A stretch of DNA of 64,000 nt from Candidatus Peribacteraceae bacterium (GTDB lineage: Bacteria; Patescibacteriota; Gracilibacteria; Peribacterales; Peribacteraceae), in NCBI GenBank assembly GCA_018061945.1, contig JAGOTD010000003.1:174028-238027 (forward strand). Direction: 5' to 3'. The translations under genes and the position numbers were made by a program. Position 1 is the first letter of the stretch; the number at the start of each line of letters is the position of its first letter. Positions 1-8,220 of this stretch are shown in pieces. Below the pieces are notes generated by a model that worked only from the letters and a program-made list of their open reading frames with translations, was not told where the DNA came from and searched no databases.

Positions 1-650
1 TAATCCATCTGCGGGCTCAGCTCTCCGTCATCACTCTTCTTCTTGCGGGTCTTTTTGGCAGGAACGAGCGTGCCGTCGGCAGAAATGACTGCTTTAGCAG
101 CGGCTTCGGCGAGGTGTTTTGGGATGATCGCTTCGACTGCACCCCAGTTGGCATCGATGCCCTTTGGAATGAGGATCGTCACCTGGTCACCAACTTCTGC
201 GCGATAGAACGTAATGGAAGCGAGGAGAATGCGGTAGGCTTTGCCATCGGCAAGTACTTTGTACTGGCCATCTTCCTGAATAAGCACGCCGACGATCGTC
301 TTGCGATCGATAGGGGCAATCTGCTTGTAGATGAATTTACCTTCGTCGGTAATCGTGAGTTTCATGCCATCACCCTCAACAAGCTTACTCTTGGAAGCGT
401 AGTTGGCGGGAATTGGATACGTCTGGCTGTTACTATCGACCATGTTCTGGCCATCGAATACACCTTCCACTACTTTGCTTGTTGCGGCGTTGTAGGCGCT
501 GAGGCCCAGTGAAGTGGCTTTGGCGCTGTAGCGTTCGCGCGAAGAATCCGACACACCAGTAATATCGCGAAGCAGGCTTTGTGCTGTCTTGAGTGACGAC
601 ATAGCTGAGTCAATCAATTCCTGGATAGCGATGAGATTGTCGTCTGACAT
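1..650 (-). CDS. conserved-looking protein of unknown function, lysine-rich tail (C-terminus at window edge)
   Basis: The reading frame starts at ATG 650-648 and stays open to the left edge. It gives 216 residues and then a codon beginning TA, which could be the stop. Residues 1-35 are a helical, acidic N-terminus. Residues 60-175 look like a compact beta-rich domain, with segments such as VVEGVFDGQNM, PANYASKSKLVEGD and FIYKQIAPIDRKTIVG. The tail is basic (KKTRKKK). There is no signal peptide or membrane segment, so the protein is probably cytosolic. From memory, similar proteins recur in CPR genomes without an assigned function; this is not verified. A TACACC box (663-658) ends 7 nt before the ATG, matching the leaderless promoter pattern seen elsewhere in the window. 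Confidence 0.7.
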   Translation of the reverse strand, partial: MSDDNLIAIQELIDSAMSSLKTAQSLLRDITGVSDSSRERYSAKATSLGLSAYNAATSKVVEGVFDGQNMVDSNSQTYPIPANYASKSKLVEGDGMKLTITDEGKFIYKQIAPIDRKTIVGVLIQEDGQYKVLADGKAYRILLASITFYRAEVGDQVTILIPKGIDANWGAVEAIIPKHLAEAAAKAVISADGTLVPAKKTRKKKSDDGELSPQMD

Positions 651-678
651 GGGGAGAGGTGTAAAACGTAAGAAGGAT

Positions 679-1674
679 TTACCAATCGAGAGGCGTGGTT
701 ACGAGAGGCTTGGTACGGAGTTGGAGTTGGATCTCTGTGTAAGAAAGGAGTCCTTTCTGTGCTCCCATAGTTTCAACCACACTTGATGCATTGAGTGTAC
801 CAGCAATGAGTGCATTTGGCAAGGTTTGGCCGGTTACTAGAGCCCATGCGGCAGCTGTGCCAAACGCGTCGCCGGCACCTGTTGCATCGAGCACGCGCAC
901 ACCTGCGAGCGGGGGGCAAAACCAGCAGCCGTCTGCATTGGAAGCAAAGCTTCCATTGGGCCCGTCGGTAATACAAATATTGACGGCACCGGTTGTGCGC
1001 AGCTTGGCCATCGCTCCTTGTATATCACTTCCGCCGGTAAAGCGCAGAGCTTCTTCTTTATTCACGACAAAGAAGGAGGTGTGGGCAAGTAGCTCCTTTG
1101 TATGTTCGCTCTCTATACCATTGTCCAATTTTGATCCGCCGGGGTTCCAGGCCAGAAAGATCTGTTTCTTTTTCTTGAGTGCCGCGATCAAGTCGTCTTC
1201 GATCATGCACGATCTTTCGCACAGATGATTCAGATACACCAAGTCCGTATCGCTCACAAAATCACTATCGAATGTTGCATCCTGCAAATGTTCATTGGCG
1301 CCCGAATTGTACAAAATAGTGCGTTCGCCACTCGAGAGGAGGAGAATCATGGAAAAGCTACTCGTTTCATTCTCGATGATCGTAGCAGGCTTGGTATTCA
1401 CTCCTTCGTCCTGCATATTTTTCAGTAACTTCTCGCCCCATTGATCAGCGCCGATAATACCGCAAAATGCCGCTTGCATTCCAAGACGCGACAATCCTAC
1501 CGATGTATTGCTGGCACCACCTCCGCAGCTTTCGACAATTTTCTCGATGGGGACTTTTTTACCCAGATCGAATATGATTTTTTTATGATCACTGATCGAT
1601 TTCTCAATCTCCGGATTCATACTCAGAAACAAGTCGTACGTCGCACCGCCGATGGAGAGAGAGCGAAGAGACAT
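679..1674 (-). CDS. PfkB-family carbohydrate/nucleoside kinase
   Basis: The 331-aa length is normal for the ribokinase/adenosine kinase (PfkB) family, which phosphorylates a sugar or nucleoside hydroxyl using ATP. Visible signatures are the N-terminal substrate-loop glycines (GGGASNTSVGLSRLG, about residues 51-65) and the C-terminal PfkB signature DATGAGDAFG (about 264-273). The latter carries the catalytic Asp in the GAGD anion hole. A central AWNPG fits the ATP-side strand. The exact substrate cannot be read; fructokinase, ribokinase and adenosine kinase are all possible. The start is preceded by TATAAC five bases upstream and no Shine-Dalgarno. The gene stops 28 bp before the start of the unknown gene at 650, so the two may be cotranscribed. 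Confidence 0.85.
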   Translation of the reverse strand: MSLRSLSIGGATYDLFLSMNPEIEKSISDHKKIIFDLGKKVPIEKIVESCGGGASNTSVGLSRLGMQAAFCGIIGADQWGEKLLKNMQDEGVNTKPATIIENETSSFSMILLLSSGERTILYNSGANEHLQDATFDSDFVSDTDLVYLNHLCERSCMIEDDLIAALKKKKQIFLAWNPGGSKLDNGIESEHTKELLAHTSFFVVNKEEALRFTGGSDIQGAMAKLRTTGAVNICITDGPNGSFASNADGCWFCPPLAGVRVLDATGAGDAFGTAAAWALVTGQTLPNALIAGTLNASSVVETMGAQKGLLSYTEIQLQLRTKPLVTTPLDW

Positions 1675-1729
1675 GAGAGGTTATAGTCGAATAATGAATT
1701 TTCTATGAATCTATTATATCGACAATGAA

Positions 1730-1757
1730 GGCAGGAAGGGCAGAAAAGGCAGAAATG
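1730..1757. repeat. 9-nt degenerate tandem repeat (GGCAGAAAR family)
   Basis: Three successive 9-nt units, GGCAGGAAG, GGCAGAAAA and GGCAGAAAT, sit between the PfkB kinase and the surface protein. The same family occurs at 52009-52036 and, inverted, at 33971-34013 and 52139-52180. Confidence 0.75.
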
Positions 1758-1781
1758 TGAAGGACTGAGAGCTCTTTATTT

Positions 1782-4184
1782 TTATTGTTTATAGCGTCGA
1801 TGCATCATGTGCAGGAATGCTACCGCCTGCTTTTTACGGCGCAGGTGCAGGAGTGTTGCGCAGCCAAGACCGATTGTCGTGATCACGATCATCATAAGTG
1901 CAGTGAGCGGAAGACCGGTATGAGGAGTGGATGGGGGATTGCTGTAGTCGGGTGGAGGATCGTTGATGCCGTCGGGAATAGTACTAGGTGGCGTTTGAAT
2001 CGCGCCGCCTGGGATAGGATCGCCAGGAGCAGGATGGAAGCCGCTGTCGCCGGTTGGAGTTGCCGTAATAACTGTTGCAAGTTCCGAGAGGAGTTTTCCA
2101 GTCAGATCGATCGGGGTCACTTTCACTTCGTAGGCGACTCCATTGATAAGGTCGGGGACAAAGATGATCGGCGCGGCCTCGAACGTAAGCGAGGAAATGT
2201 AGCGACCTGGCTCGGTGCCAAATTCTACTTTCTGCTTGGAAAGCGGCAGCCCGTTTGGTGCGGCAATGGCCAGACGAATGCGGCCATCTTCGCCAGTTGC
2301 AACGATTTTTAGTCCAAGCGGCGTTGCGGCGACCGGATCACTCTTCTGTGCGCTCTCATCGCCGTTAGTGTTGACGGCTGTCATGGCAAATACATACTGC
2401 TTTCCTGGTTCCAATCCTTTGATAGTTGCCGAGGTCGCGTTGCTGGCAGCCTCCAGTTTATAGAAATAATTATCCGGAGAATCACCGATGTAAATATTGT
2501 ACTTGGCAATTTTTTCAGCAGTAATCTGCTTCCAGCTGACAAACACAATCTGCGGACGACTTTCGGCTTTCACCTCTTCTACAAGCGGCGTTCCTTTGGC
2601 GAGGATCGAAAGCTTTGCCAGAACCGTTGCGTCGTTACCGGCCGGATCAGTCGCCTTGATTTTTACGTCATACGTTTTCATGGCTGGCGCTGTGAACGTT
2701 GCCGTGTACATTCCCGGCGTTCCTTCTTTGAGTGTGAGAATATCGGTTGCCAGTTCCATGGAGACAAGCGGCAAACCAGTTTCAGCTTTGACTGTGACTG
2801 TTGCCTTTTCCGCTTCTTTGGGAGACTGCGGAGAGAAGGTAATGCTTTCGACTGCTGGCGGAGTGGTATCGAGAATGATGTGCAGCGGAGCCGATTCGTA
2901 CTGCTTGTTTTCGCTGCGGATGAAAATCGTATGATCGCGCTGAGCCGGATTGAGCTTCACCATCACGCGGAAAATTCCTTCACCGTCGGTTTCGCCCATC
3001 GCATCTTCTATGCCGCCTTTGGCCACAACGTTGATAAGACTTGGGGCTTTGCCTTGGACGAGTACATCGGTGGTATTTACTTGAGCCTCGTTTTTTGGAT
3101 CCAAAATCTGAATGGCACCGGTTGCCAGAGCGTCGCCGTTCACCGTAATAGTGAGCGTTCCTTTGATAGCCGGATTGGTTTTATCGGTAAACGTAAATGT
3201 CTGTTCGCCGGGCGTCTGAGCACGGAAGGCGAGTGGGGCGCTGCGTATACCTAAATCCGATGGACGGAAATCGAGCGAACCGACTGCGGGCTGTTTTGGA
3301 TCGGCGCCTTTCTTGGGGAAATCGCTATCGCTATCGGTAGACGTAATGAGAACGGTATTGATGTAATTTTCCACGACGCGATTCGATGAGTCGAGTGCGG
3401 TAACTGTGAGGCTGAAGAGTTCATTCTTTTTAACCGGTGCGTCTTTGGAGAGTTTCACATCGAAGTGATCAATCGTGCCAAAATCGCCACCAGCACCCGA
3501 AAGTCCGGCGGTGAGCAGGCTGGCCGACAGAGAACCGGAAGTACCATTTCCCACCCTCACCGTAACGGCATTCAGGCGCGAGCTGGTAATAAGATCGTAC
3601 GCACTGAGTGTCATGTCGCCATTTTCGCGACTGCTCACTGTCCAGGAAAAACGGCCACTACTATCGGTCTGGCGCGACTGTGCTTCTATGCTGTCGCCAC
3701 TGCGGCTTGAGAGCAGAACGAGCGGACGATTGGCGATCGGATTATCGTAGCGGTCGTGCACTGTTGTTGTAATAGTGACAGTCTCTTTGCCATCGGCGCG
3801 GATCTGATCGGCGGACGCACGCACATCACTGTGCTGGCTGTCGGCGCTGTCGGCAACAACCGTAAAACTCGTACGCGCATCGTTACTTTTTACGCCGTAC
3901 TGTCCCGCTACCTGTGTTTCGCTCGAGGGAATGAGCGTTGTGCCCTTACCCGCTGCGTCGAGTGTGACGACATGCTGGTAGCTGGTACCAAATGGCGGAA
4001 GAACTTCGATACTCAGTGTTCCGCCGTTTTCACAGTCGGCAACACTTACTTCGCTGCCAAGACCGGCAACGGTATCTGCAGCGTCGATTCGACAGGTGCC
4101 AACTGCTTCCAGTTGCACAGGCGACAGCATCAATGCAGTTATTACGAGTGAGCCTACGAATGTTTTGATTGTTTTTTGTGTCAT
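1782..4184 (-). CDS. large secreted surface protein with Big_1-like and FN3 domains and a C-terminal anchor
   Basis: The protein is 800 aa. It has an N-terminal signal peptide (about 1-27, hydrophobic core SLVITALMLS) and several beta-sandwich modules. A Big_1/invasin-like domain lies around 120-215 (ADGKETVTITTTVHDRYDNP). Ig-like segments follow at about 240-520, and a fibronectin type III domain at about 535-625 (SWKQITAEKIAKYNIY, LEPGKQYVFAMTAVN). After a proline-rich linker it ends with PHTGLP, a membrane helix and LRRKK. That layout resembles a Gram-positive-type sorting signal with a non-canonical LPxTG box, or a simple membrane anchor. It probably acts in adhesion or envelope structure at the cell surface; the function is inferred from architecture only. 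TACAAT lies 11 nt before the ATG. Confidence 0.8.
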   Translation of the reverse strand: MTQKTIKTFVGSLVITALMLSPVQLEAVGTCRIDAADTVAGLGSEVSVADCENGGTLSIEVLPPFGTSYQHVVTLDAAGKGTTLIPSSETQVAGQYGVKSNDARTSFTVVADSADSQHSDVRASADQIRADGKETVTITTTVHDRYDNPIANRPLVLLSSRSGDSIEAQSRQTDSSGRFSWTVSSRENGDMTLSAYDLITSSRLNAVTVRVGNGTSGSLSASLLTAGLSGAGGDFGTIDHFDVKLSKDAPVKKNELFSLTVTALDSSNRVVENYINTVLITSTDSDSDFPKKGADPKQPAVGSLDFRPSDLGIRSAPLAFRAQTPGEQTFTFTDKTNPAIKGTLTITVNGDALATGAIQILDPKNEAQVNTTDVLVQGKAPSLINVVAKGGIEDAMGETDGEGIFRVMVKLNPAQRDHTIFIRSENKQYESAPLHIILDTTPPAVESITFSPQSPKEAEKATVTVKAETGLPLVSMELATDILTLKEGTPGMYTATFTAPAMKTYDVKIKATDPAGNDATVLAKLSILAKGTPLVEEVKAESRPQIVFVSWKQITAEKIAKYNIYIGDSPDNYFYKLEAASNATSATIKGLEPGKQYVFAMTAVNTNGDESAQKSDPVAATPLGLKIVATGEDGRIRLAIAAPNGLPLSKQKVEFGTEPGRYISSLTFEAAPIIFVPDLINGVAYEVKVTPIDLTGKLLSELATVITATPTGDSGFHPAPGDPIPGGAIQTPPSTIPDGINDPPPDYSNPPSTPHTGLPLTALMMIVITTIGLGCATLLHLRRKKQAVAFLHMMHRRYKQ

Positions 4185-4316
4185 AAAATCTATCTATTGT
4201 AGCAAAAAATGCCGTTTTCCGCAATGGTTGGAGCATCTATGCGCTTTATTTCTACAGTTTGTCAATGCAGAGATGGCCAAAAACAGCTCGGCGCACATGG
4301 GCATGCGCCAAACCAG

Positions 4317-4325
4317 TGATACAAT
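4317..4325 (+). promoter_or_regulatory. extended -10 box of the 4333 lipoprotein gene
   Basis: TGATACAAT has the extended TGN motif followed by TACAAT (4320-4325). Only 7 nt separate it from the ATG at 4333, which predicts a leaderless transcript. Confidence 0.55.
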
Positions 4326-4332
4326 AATCGCC

Positions 4333-4905
4333 ATGCGACGTGCGTGGATCATTGCCATAGTTAGTCTTACACTTGCCGCTTGTGGATCAGGCTCTACAGC
4401 TACGACTGTTGCGTGTGTGAGTCCTTTTTGGAACAGCGTGTTTGCGACCTGTCTGCCAACCGGCTGGAAAGTCCTTTCATCCGAAAATTTGCGCGCGCTT
4501 GGTGTGCCCGAGGAAACAATCACCGCTTTTCAGGTTACCGAACCACGCGGTGGTCAGTTTGATACGGTTACTGTCACACAGGAACCATTGGCTCAAGATC
4601 TCACCACGACCGACTACAGTCAGGCGAATGTCGCGGCCGTCACATCGCTTCCCGACTACAAACTCCTCGATAAATCGGTGGTATACATCGATGGCAAAGA
4701 ATCGGCACTGCATGTGTTTACAGCGCGATCAGCCGCCAATAATCCTATTCGCCGATACTATCAGTTAGGTGCCGTCAAAGAGCGCACTGGCTACACCTTT
4801 ACTGGTTCGTTTCCGCTCAGCATTACCGATGCCGAAGCCAATGAAGTGGGATTCATTTTGAAGAATGTGAGTTTTGTGGATCCGGCGACGGTGGTGAAGA
4901 AGTAG
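4333..4905 (+). CDS. small lipoprotein of unknown function
   Basis: The 190-aa protein begins MRRAWIIAIVSLTLAACGSG. This is a classic lipoprotein signal with lipobox LAAC, so Cys17 would be lipidated and the mature chain tethered outside the membrane. An upstream in-frame extension back to 4096 is open, but it lacks features and would bury the signal peptide; 4333 is therefore preferred. The mature part (PFWNSVFATCLPTGWKV onward, containing the segment TAFQVTEPRGGQFDTVTV) resembles the small single-domain lipoproteins common in CPR genomes, but I recognise no family. It is transcribed divergently from the surface protein at 4184. Confidence 0.75.
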   Translation: MRRAWIIAIVSLTLAACGSGSTATTVACVSPFWNSVFATCLPTGWKVLSSENLRALGVPEETITAFQVTEPRGGQFDTVTVTQEPLAQDLTTTDYSQANVAAVTSLPDYKLLDKSVVYIDGKESALHVFTARSAANNPIRRYYQLGAVKERTGYTFTGSFPLSITDAEANEVGFILKNVSFVDPATVVKK

Positions 4906-4943
4906 GGGGTAGTTTGTAGGGTTTAGCTTGTTAGCTTTTAGTT
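4903..4943. repeat. 7-nt degenerate tandem repeat (TAGNNTT family)
   Basis: Units TAGGGGG, TAGTTTG, TAGGGTT, TAGCTTG, TTAGCTT follow one another at 7-nt spacing and start in the lipoprotein stop codon. Confidence 0.55.
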
Positions 4944-5347
4944 CAATCAATATTTATGTACTTAAGGGGGCGGAATGCTTTCTGCGGCGCATAATTAATA
5001 CATTTGAGATTTTGTGGAAGCACAAGTCGCTCCTTGCGTGTTGAAATTTATAAAAAATGATGACTATAATTACTCAGGGCGATCGTTGAGCACAAGTCAC
5101 GTAAAGCCGCTAAAGCGGCCACGTGACACGTAAAATCTAGAGTTACTACAATAATTTCTGAATGAGGGGGCTGCGCCACGCCTGCGTGCCGGAACATTCG
5201 GATATTTTGAAAAGCAGGCACGTGGCGCCGAAGGCTTTTAATAGCCCTGTAGTAGATGCTTCGCATCACTACAGGACATGAAGTGCAGTTTTAAGAGCTT
5301 CGTGGCGGTGCCATGAAGTCATCGGAGCGTAGCGGAGATGTACTTCA
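4944..5347. other. gene-free region dense in inverted repeats
   Basis: No convincing gene is present in this 404-bp stretch. Three strong hairpins can be read. The first is 5096-5127 (GTCACGT...ACGTGAC enclosing GCCGCT...AGCGGC). The second is about 5244-5273 (CTGTAGT and GATGC pairing with GCATCACTACAG, with one bulge). The third is 5312-5350 (CCATGAAGT pairing with ACTTCATGG), which abuts the tRNA-Cys 3' end. A longer imperfect pairing (GCGCCACG with CGTGGCGC) spans about 5172-5228. They look like decayed palindromic elements rather than RNA genes. Confidence 0.5.
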
Positions 5348-5422
5348 TGGAGGTGCCGGCGGGAATTGCACCCGCGTATGGGGGTTTTGCAGACCCCTGC
5401 CTTACTGCTTGGCGACGGCACC
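5348..5422 (-). tRNA. tRNA-Cys (anticodon GCA), CCA encoded
   Basis: Read on the minus strand, the acceptor stem GGTGCCG pairs with CGGCACC and is followed by discriminator T and an encoded CCA (5350-5348). The anticodon stem GGGGT/ACCCC holds the loop CTGCAAA, giving anticodon GCA. The D arm is GCC-AAGCAGTAA-GGC and the T arm GCGGG-TGCAATT-CCCGC. Two normally invariant positions differ together: D-loop position 18 is A instead of G, and T-loop position 55 is G instead of T. The rest, including the G19-C56 partners and U73, is normal for tRNA-Cys. Confidence 0.93.
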
Positions 5423-5654
5423 AGCGGACGAGAGTGTACAGGGAGGAGAGGGTTAGGGCTAGGGATGGGGGAGAGGACTTGGGGACTCGGACTTTGGACT
5501 TTGAAGAGATATTTATAGTAGAGGTGAGTACATTAAAACTTTATAAATTTAGAAAAATATTCTGAACTTTATAAAGTTTCGTTTTTGATGTGATTCGCTA
5601 TCTCCTGATCGGGAGCGCCATGCTTGGCGCGGCGAGATATGCAATATTTCATCT

Positions 5655-5693
5655 CCTTCCGGGACGCGGCGTCCCGGCTGCGGATGTATTTTG
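5655..5693 (-). repeat. palindromic CCGGGACG repeat, copy 1
   Basis: CCGGGACGC and GCGTCCCGG form a 9-bp hairpin (5659-5677) flanked by CTGCGGATGTATTTTG. The same flank and stem occur inverted at 23136-23170 and 57622-57688. Confidence 0.7.
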
Positions 5694-5738
5694 TTCCTCT
5701 GGTTCATCTGCATCCTCTGGTTCCTCTGTTTCTTCTCC
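5693..5738. repeat. 9-nt degenerate tandem repeat (GTTCCTCTG)
   Basis: Units GTTCCTCTG, GTTCATCTG, CATCCTCTG, GTTCCTCTG and TTTCTTCTC occur at strict 9-nt spacing. They resemble the complement of the GACTCAGAG family. Confidence 0.75.
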
Positions 5739-5770
5739 ACATTCCATTTGCATAATCCTGCTGCGCCCTC

Positions 5771-5776
5771 TATAGT
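5771..5776 (+). promoter_or_regulatory. -10 box of purP1 (leaderless spacing)
   Basis: TATAGT ends 7 nt before the ATG at 5784. Confidence 0.55.
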
Positions 5777-5783
5777 CCCACAA

Positions 5784-6839
5784 ATGAAAACGAAGCCCCA
5801 TAAGAAGTCGGCTGGTATTAGCAAAACCAAAGACATTGTTATTGCGACGATTGGCAGCCACAGCGCGCTACAGATTTTAAAAGGCGCGCGCGACGAAGGT
5901 ATTCGCAATTTGGTCATCTGTAAGCGGGGACATGAGCGTGCGTATAAGAGTTACGACGTCGCCGATGAAATTATTCTGGTCGATGACTGGAATGAATGGA
6001 ACGATGAGTTGGAACAAAAACTTCTCGATAGAAATGCCATCATTATTCCCCACGGTTCGTTTATTTCGTACATGGGCACCGACAGAGTAAAGAAAATGAA
6101 AGTGATGTACTACGGAACCAAAGAAATTTTAGAGTGGGAAAGCAACCGCACTATGGAGCGCGAATGGCTTCTGAAGGCCGGCATCAACATGCCGCGCGTC
6201 TTTAAGAAGCCCGAAGACATCGATCGTCCGGTTATCGTCAAATTCCACGGTGCTGGCGGCGGTTTTGGCTACTTCGTTGTCCGCAATGCAGAACAGTTTT
6301 ACGAGGTAAAAAATCGCAAGTATCCGGAGGAGCACGACTACACCATTCAGGAATACATTATTGGTGTGCCGCTCTATGTGCACTATTTCTACTCGCCGAT
6401 TACCGGTGAGCTGGAAATTATGAGCTTTGACCGTCGCTACGAATCCAACGCCGATTCCATCGGGCGCATTAAGGCCGAAGATCAACTGGCTGCCAATATT
6501 CACACAAGCTACACCATTGTGGGCAATCAGCCGATTGTCGTACGCGAATCGATGCTCCCCGAGTTCTTCGAGATGGGGGACAGGGTCGTCAAAATCAGTC
6601 AGGAACTCTGCGGCAAAGGACTCTTTGGTCCGTTCTGCTTGGAAAGTATTATCACACGTAAGCTGCAGACATTCGTGTTCGAAATCAGTGCGCGTATAGT
6701 TGCGGGTACCAATCCATTTATAGAAGGCTCGCCGTACACAGCGCTAAAGTACGATGTGCCCATGAGCACTGGCCGTCGCATCGCTCGCGAGATTCGCATC
6801 GCGATTGAGCAGGGAAGGCTGGAGGAGATACTTGGCTAA
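5784..6839 (+). CDS. purP: PurP-family formate-dependent AICAR ligase-like ATP-grasp enzyme, paralogue 1
   Basis: This 351-aa protein matches the PurP family, best known from archaea. PurP makes FAICAR from AICAR, formate and ATP in purine biosynthesis, replacing the PurH transformylase step. Visible signatures are the N-terminal IGSHSALQILKGARDEG nucleotide-binding loop, TMEREWLLKAGINMPRVF, DIDRPVIVKFHGAGGGFGYF of the ATP-grasp core, and the C-terminal IVAGTNPFIEGSPYTALKY. ATG 5784 (MKTKPHKK) is chosen because TATAGT lies 7 nt upstream; the open frame further upstream runs through repeats. A second family member follows 112 bp downstream. Which paralogue is the true ligase cannot be decided here. 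Confidence 0.85.
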   Translation: MKTKPHKKSAGISKTKDIVIATIGSHSALQILKGARDEGIRNLVICKRGHERAYKSYDVADEIILVDDWNEWNDELEQKLLDRNAIIIPHGSFISYMGTDRVKKMKVMYYGTKEILEWESNRTMEREWLLKAGINMPRVFKKPEDIDRPVIVKFHGAGGGFGYFVVRNAEQFYEVKNRKYPEEHDYTIQEYIIGVPLYVHYFYSPITGELEIMSFDRRYESNADSIGRIKAEDQLAANIHTSYTIVGNQPIVVRESMLPEFFEMGDRVVKISQELCGKGLFGPFCLESIITRKLQTFVFEISARIVAGTNPFIEGSPYTALKYDVPMSTGRRIAREIRIAIEQGRLEEILG

Positions 6840-6840
6840 A

Positions 6841-6911
6841 AACGAATTACGACGCACGAATTATGAATCATGATTTTCTCGTACTTCGTAATTCGAAATT
6901 CGTACTTCGAA
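6841..6911. repeat. 7-nt tandem repeat with inverted copy (ACGAATT family)
   Basis: ACGAATT, ACGACGC, ACGAATT, ATGAATC is followed by CGTACTT, CGTAATT, CGAAATT, CGTACTT. All units are 7 nt, and the second half is complementary to the first, so a long multi-register hairpin can form between the two purP genes. Confidence 0.8.
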
Positions 6912-6939
6912 CCAATTGCTCATTACCTTTCCTGCTCGC

Positions 6940-6945
6940 TACACT
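6940..6945 (+). promoter_or_regulatory. -10 box of purP2 (leaderless spacing)
   Basis: TACACT ends 6 nt before the ATG at 6952. Confidence 0.55.
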
Positions 6946-6951
6946 ATATCT

Positions 6952-8094
6952 ATGAATTCAATAAATATCGATCAACTTCTTCAAGGCTATGACCTCTCCA
7001 ATCTCACCGTCGGCGTTCTTGGTGGTCACAGCGCATTAGACTGCGCGCACGGAGCCAAGCGTCATGGTTTTAAAACGGTTGCCATTGCACAAGCTGGTCG
7101 ATCGAAAACATACGATACGTATTTCAAATCGCACGGTGGACGCGGTTGTATCGACGACGTGATTACGGTGAAAAAGTTTGAAGATGTTCTGGATGAAAAA
7201 GTGCAGAAGCAGCTGCGGGACATGAACACGATCTTCGTACATAACCGTTATTTCTGGGTGTATTTCAAAGATTTCAGCAAAGTCGAAAATAGCTTCCATG
7301 TCCCGATTTTCGGCTCTCGCACACTGCTTAAGCTGGAAGAGCGCGATCAGCCGTACAATCAGTACAGTTTGCTCGATGACGCCGGTATTCGTACACCGAA
7401 AATTTTTAAGAATGCCAAAGATATCGATCGTCCGGTTCTGGTAAAGGCACACGAAGTCGAGCGCAGTTACGAGCGCGCATTCTTTATCGCCACCTCTGCC
7501 GCTCACTACGAATCACAAGGAGTGAAACTAGAGAAAGAAGGAAAAGTATCCGCCGATTGGCGTACGGCAACTATCGAAGAATTTGTGGTTGGCGCTCCGG
7601 TAAACTTTAATTTTTTCTACAGTCCACTCACAAACGAATTGGAATTGATTGGTACCGATATGCGCAGACAAACGAATTTGGACGGCTTCCTGCGTATGAC
7701 AGCCGATCAGCAGAAAATGGCTCTGGATTACGTGGATCTCAAGATGATCGAAACGGGTCACGTGGCATGTACCGTGAAAGAATCAATCCTTGAAAAGGCA
7801 TTTGATCTCGGTGAGAAATTTGTGAAAGCGACCAAGAAATTGGATAAAAAGCTGGATCCGTCTGGTAAAGGCATCGTTGGTCCGTTTGCATTGCAGGGTG
7901 CAGTCGTCGCCGAAGATGGCAAAGAGGATATTGTGATTTTCGATGTCAGTTTGCGTATTCCTGGTTCACCTGGAACACGCGCAACGCCGTATTCCGGTTA
8001 CTTGTACGGCGAGTCTATGAGTGTTGGCGAGCGTATCGGTTTGGAGCTCAAGAAAGCTGTGAAGCTGGGCAGAGTGGGGGAGATTGTGACGTGA
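6952..8094 (+). CDS. purP: PurP-family ATP-grasp enzyme, paralogue 2
   Basis: This 380-aa second PurP homologue begins MNSINIDQLLQGYDLSNLTV and keeps the family landmarks: VGVLGGHSALDCAHGAKRHG, DIDRPVLVKAH, NFFYSPLTNELELIG, and a C-terminal SLRIPGSPGTRATPYSGYLYG that corresponds to the substrate-binding end. Compared with paralogue 1, the glycine-rich ATP-grasp strand (HGAGGGFGYF) is replaced by HEVERSYERAFFI, so its nucleotide chemistry may differ. It has its own leaderless promoter, so the two need not be coexpressed. The stop is TGA, which supports the standard code. Confidence 0.82.
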   Translation: MNSINIDQLLQGYDLSNLTVGVLGGHSALDCAHGAKRHGFKTVAIAQAGRSKTYDTYFKSHGGRGCIDDVITVKKFEDVLDEKVQKQLRDMNTIFVHNRYFWVYFKDFSKVENSFHVPIFGSRTLLKLEERDQPYNQYSLLDDAGIRTPKIFKNAKDIDRPVLVKAHEVERSYERAFFIATSAAHYESQGVKLEKEGKVSADWRTATIEEFVVGAPVNFNFFYSPLTNELELIGTDMRRQTNLDGFLRMTADQQKMALDYVDLKMIETGHVACTVKESILEKAFDLGEKFVKATKKLDKKLDPSGKGIVGPFALQGAVVAEDGKEDIVIFDVSLRIPGSPGTRATPYSGYLYGESMSVGERIGLELKKAVKLGRVGEIVT

Positions 8095-8220
8095 GTTGAA
8101 TTCCAAGGAAAGATGAATATCTACTCAGCAGCGCCCCTCCGTGGGTGCGGCGGGTTATGATCAATCACCGCGGGCAGGGACGCCCGCTACTGCAGTGATG
8201 GTAAATATTCAATATACGTC
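8095..8220. other. convergent intergenic hairpin region
   Basis: Between purP2 and csaA lies a GC-rich hairpin (GCGGGC with GCCCGC, about 8171-8188) that may end transcription from either side, although no clear T tract is visible. Confidence 0.35.

Larger units (their letters stand above)
5423..5783. other. repeat-filled gap between tRNA-Cys and purP1
   Basis: No gene is seen. The stretch holds GGGTTA/GGACTTT 6-7-nt tandem repeats (5450-5505), a CCGGGACG palindromic element (5655-5693), a run of 9-nt GTTCCTCTG units (5693-5738) and the purP1 promoter. An open frame continues upstream of purP1 through these repeats but has no coding character. Confidence 0.5.

Noticed and set aside
4096-4332. 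79-codon extension of the lipoprotein gene
   Set aside because: It overlaps the divergent gene's start and would bury the lipoprotein signal.
5338-5565. 75-codon frame over tRNA-Cys
   Set aside because: It reads across the tRNA and simple repeats.
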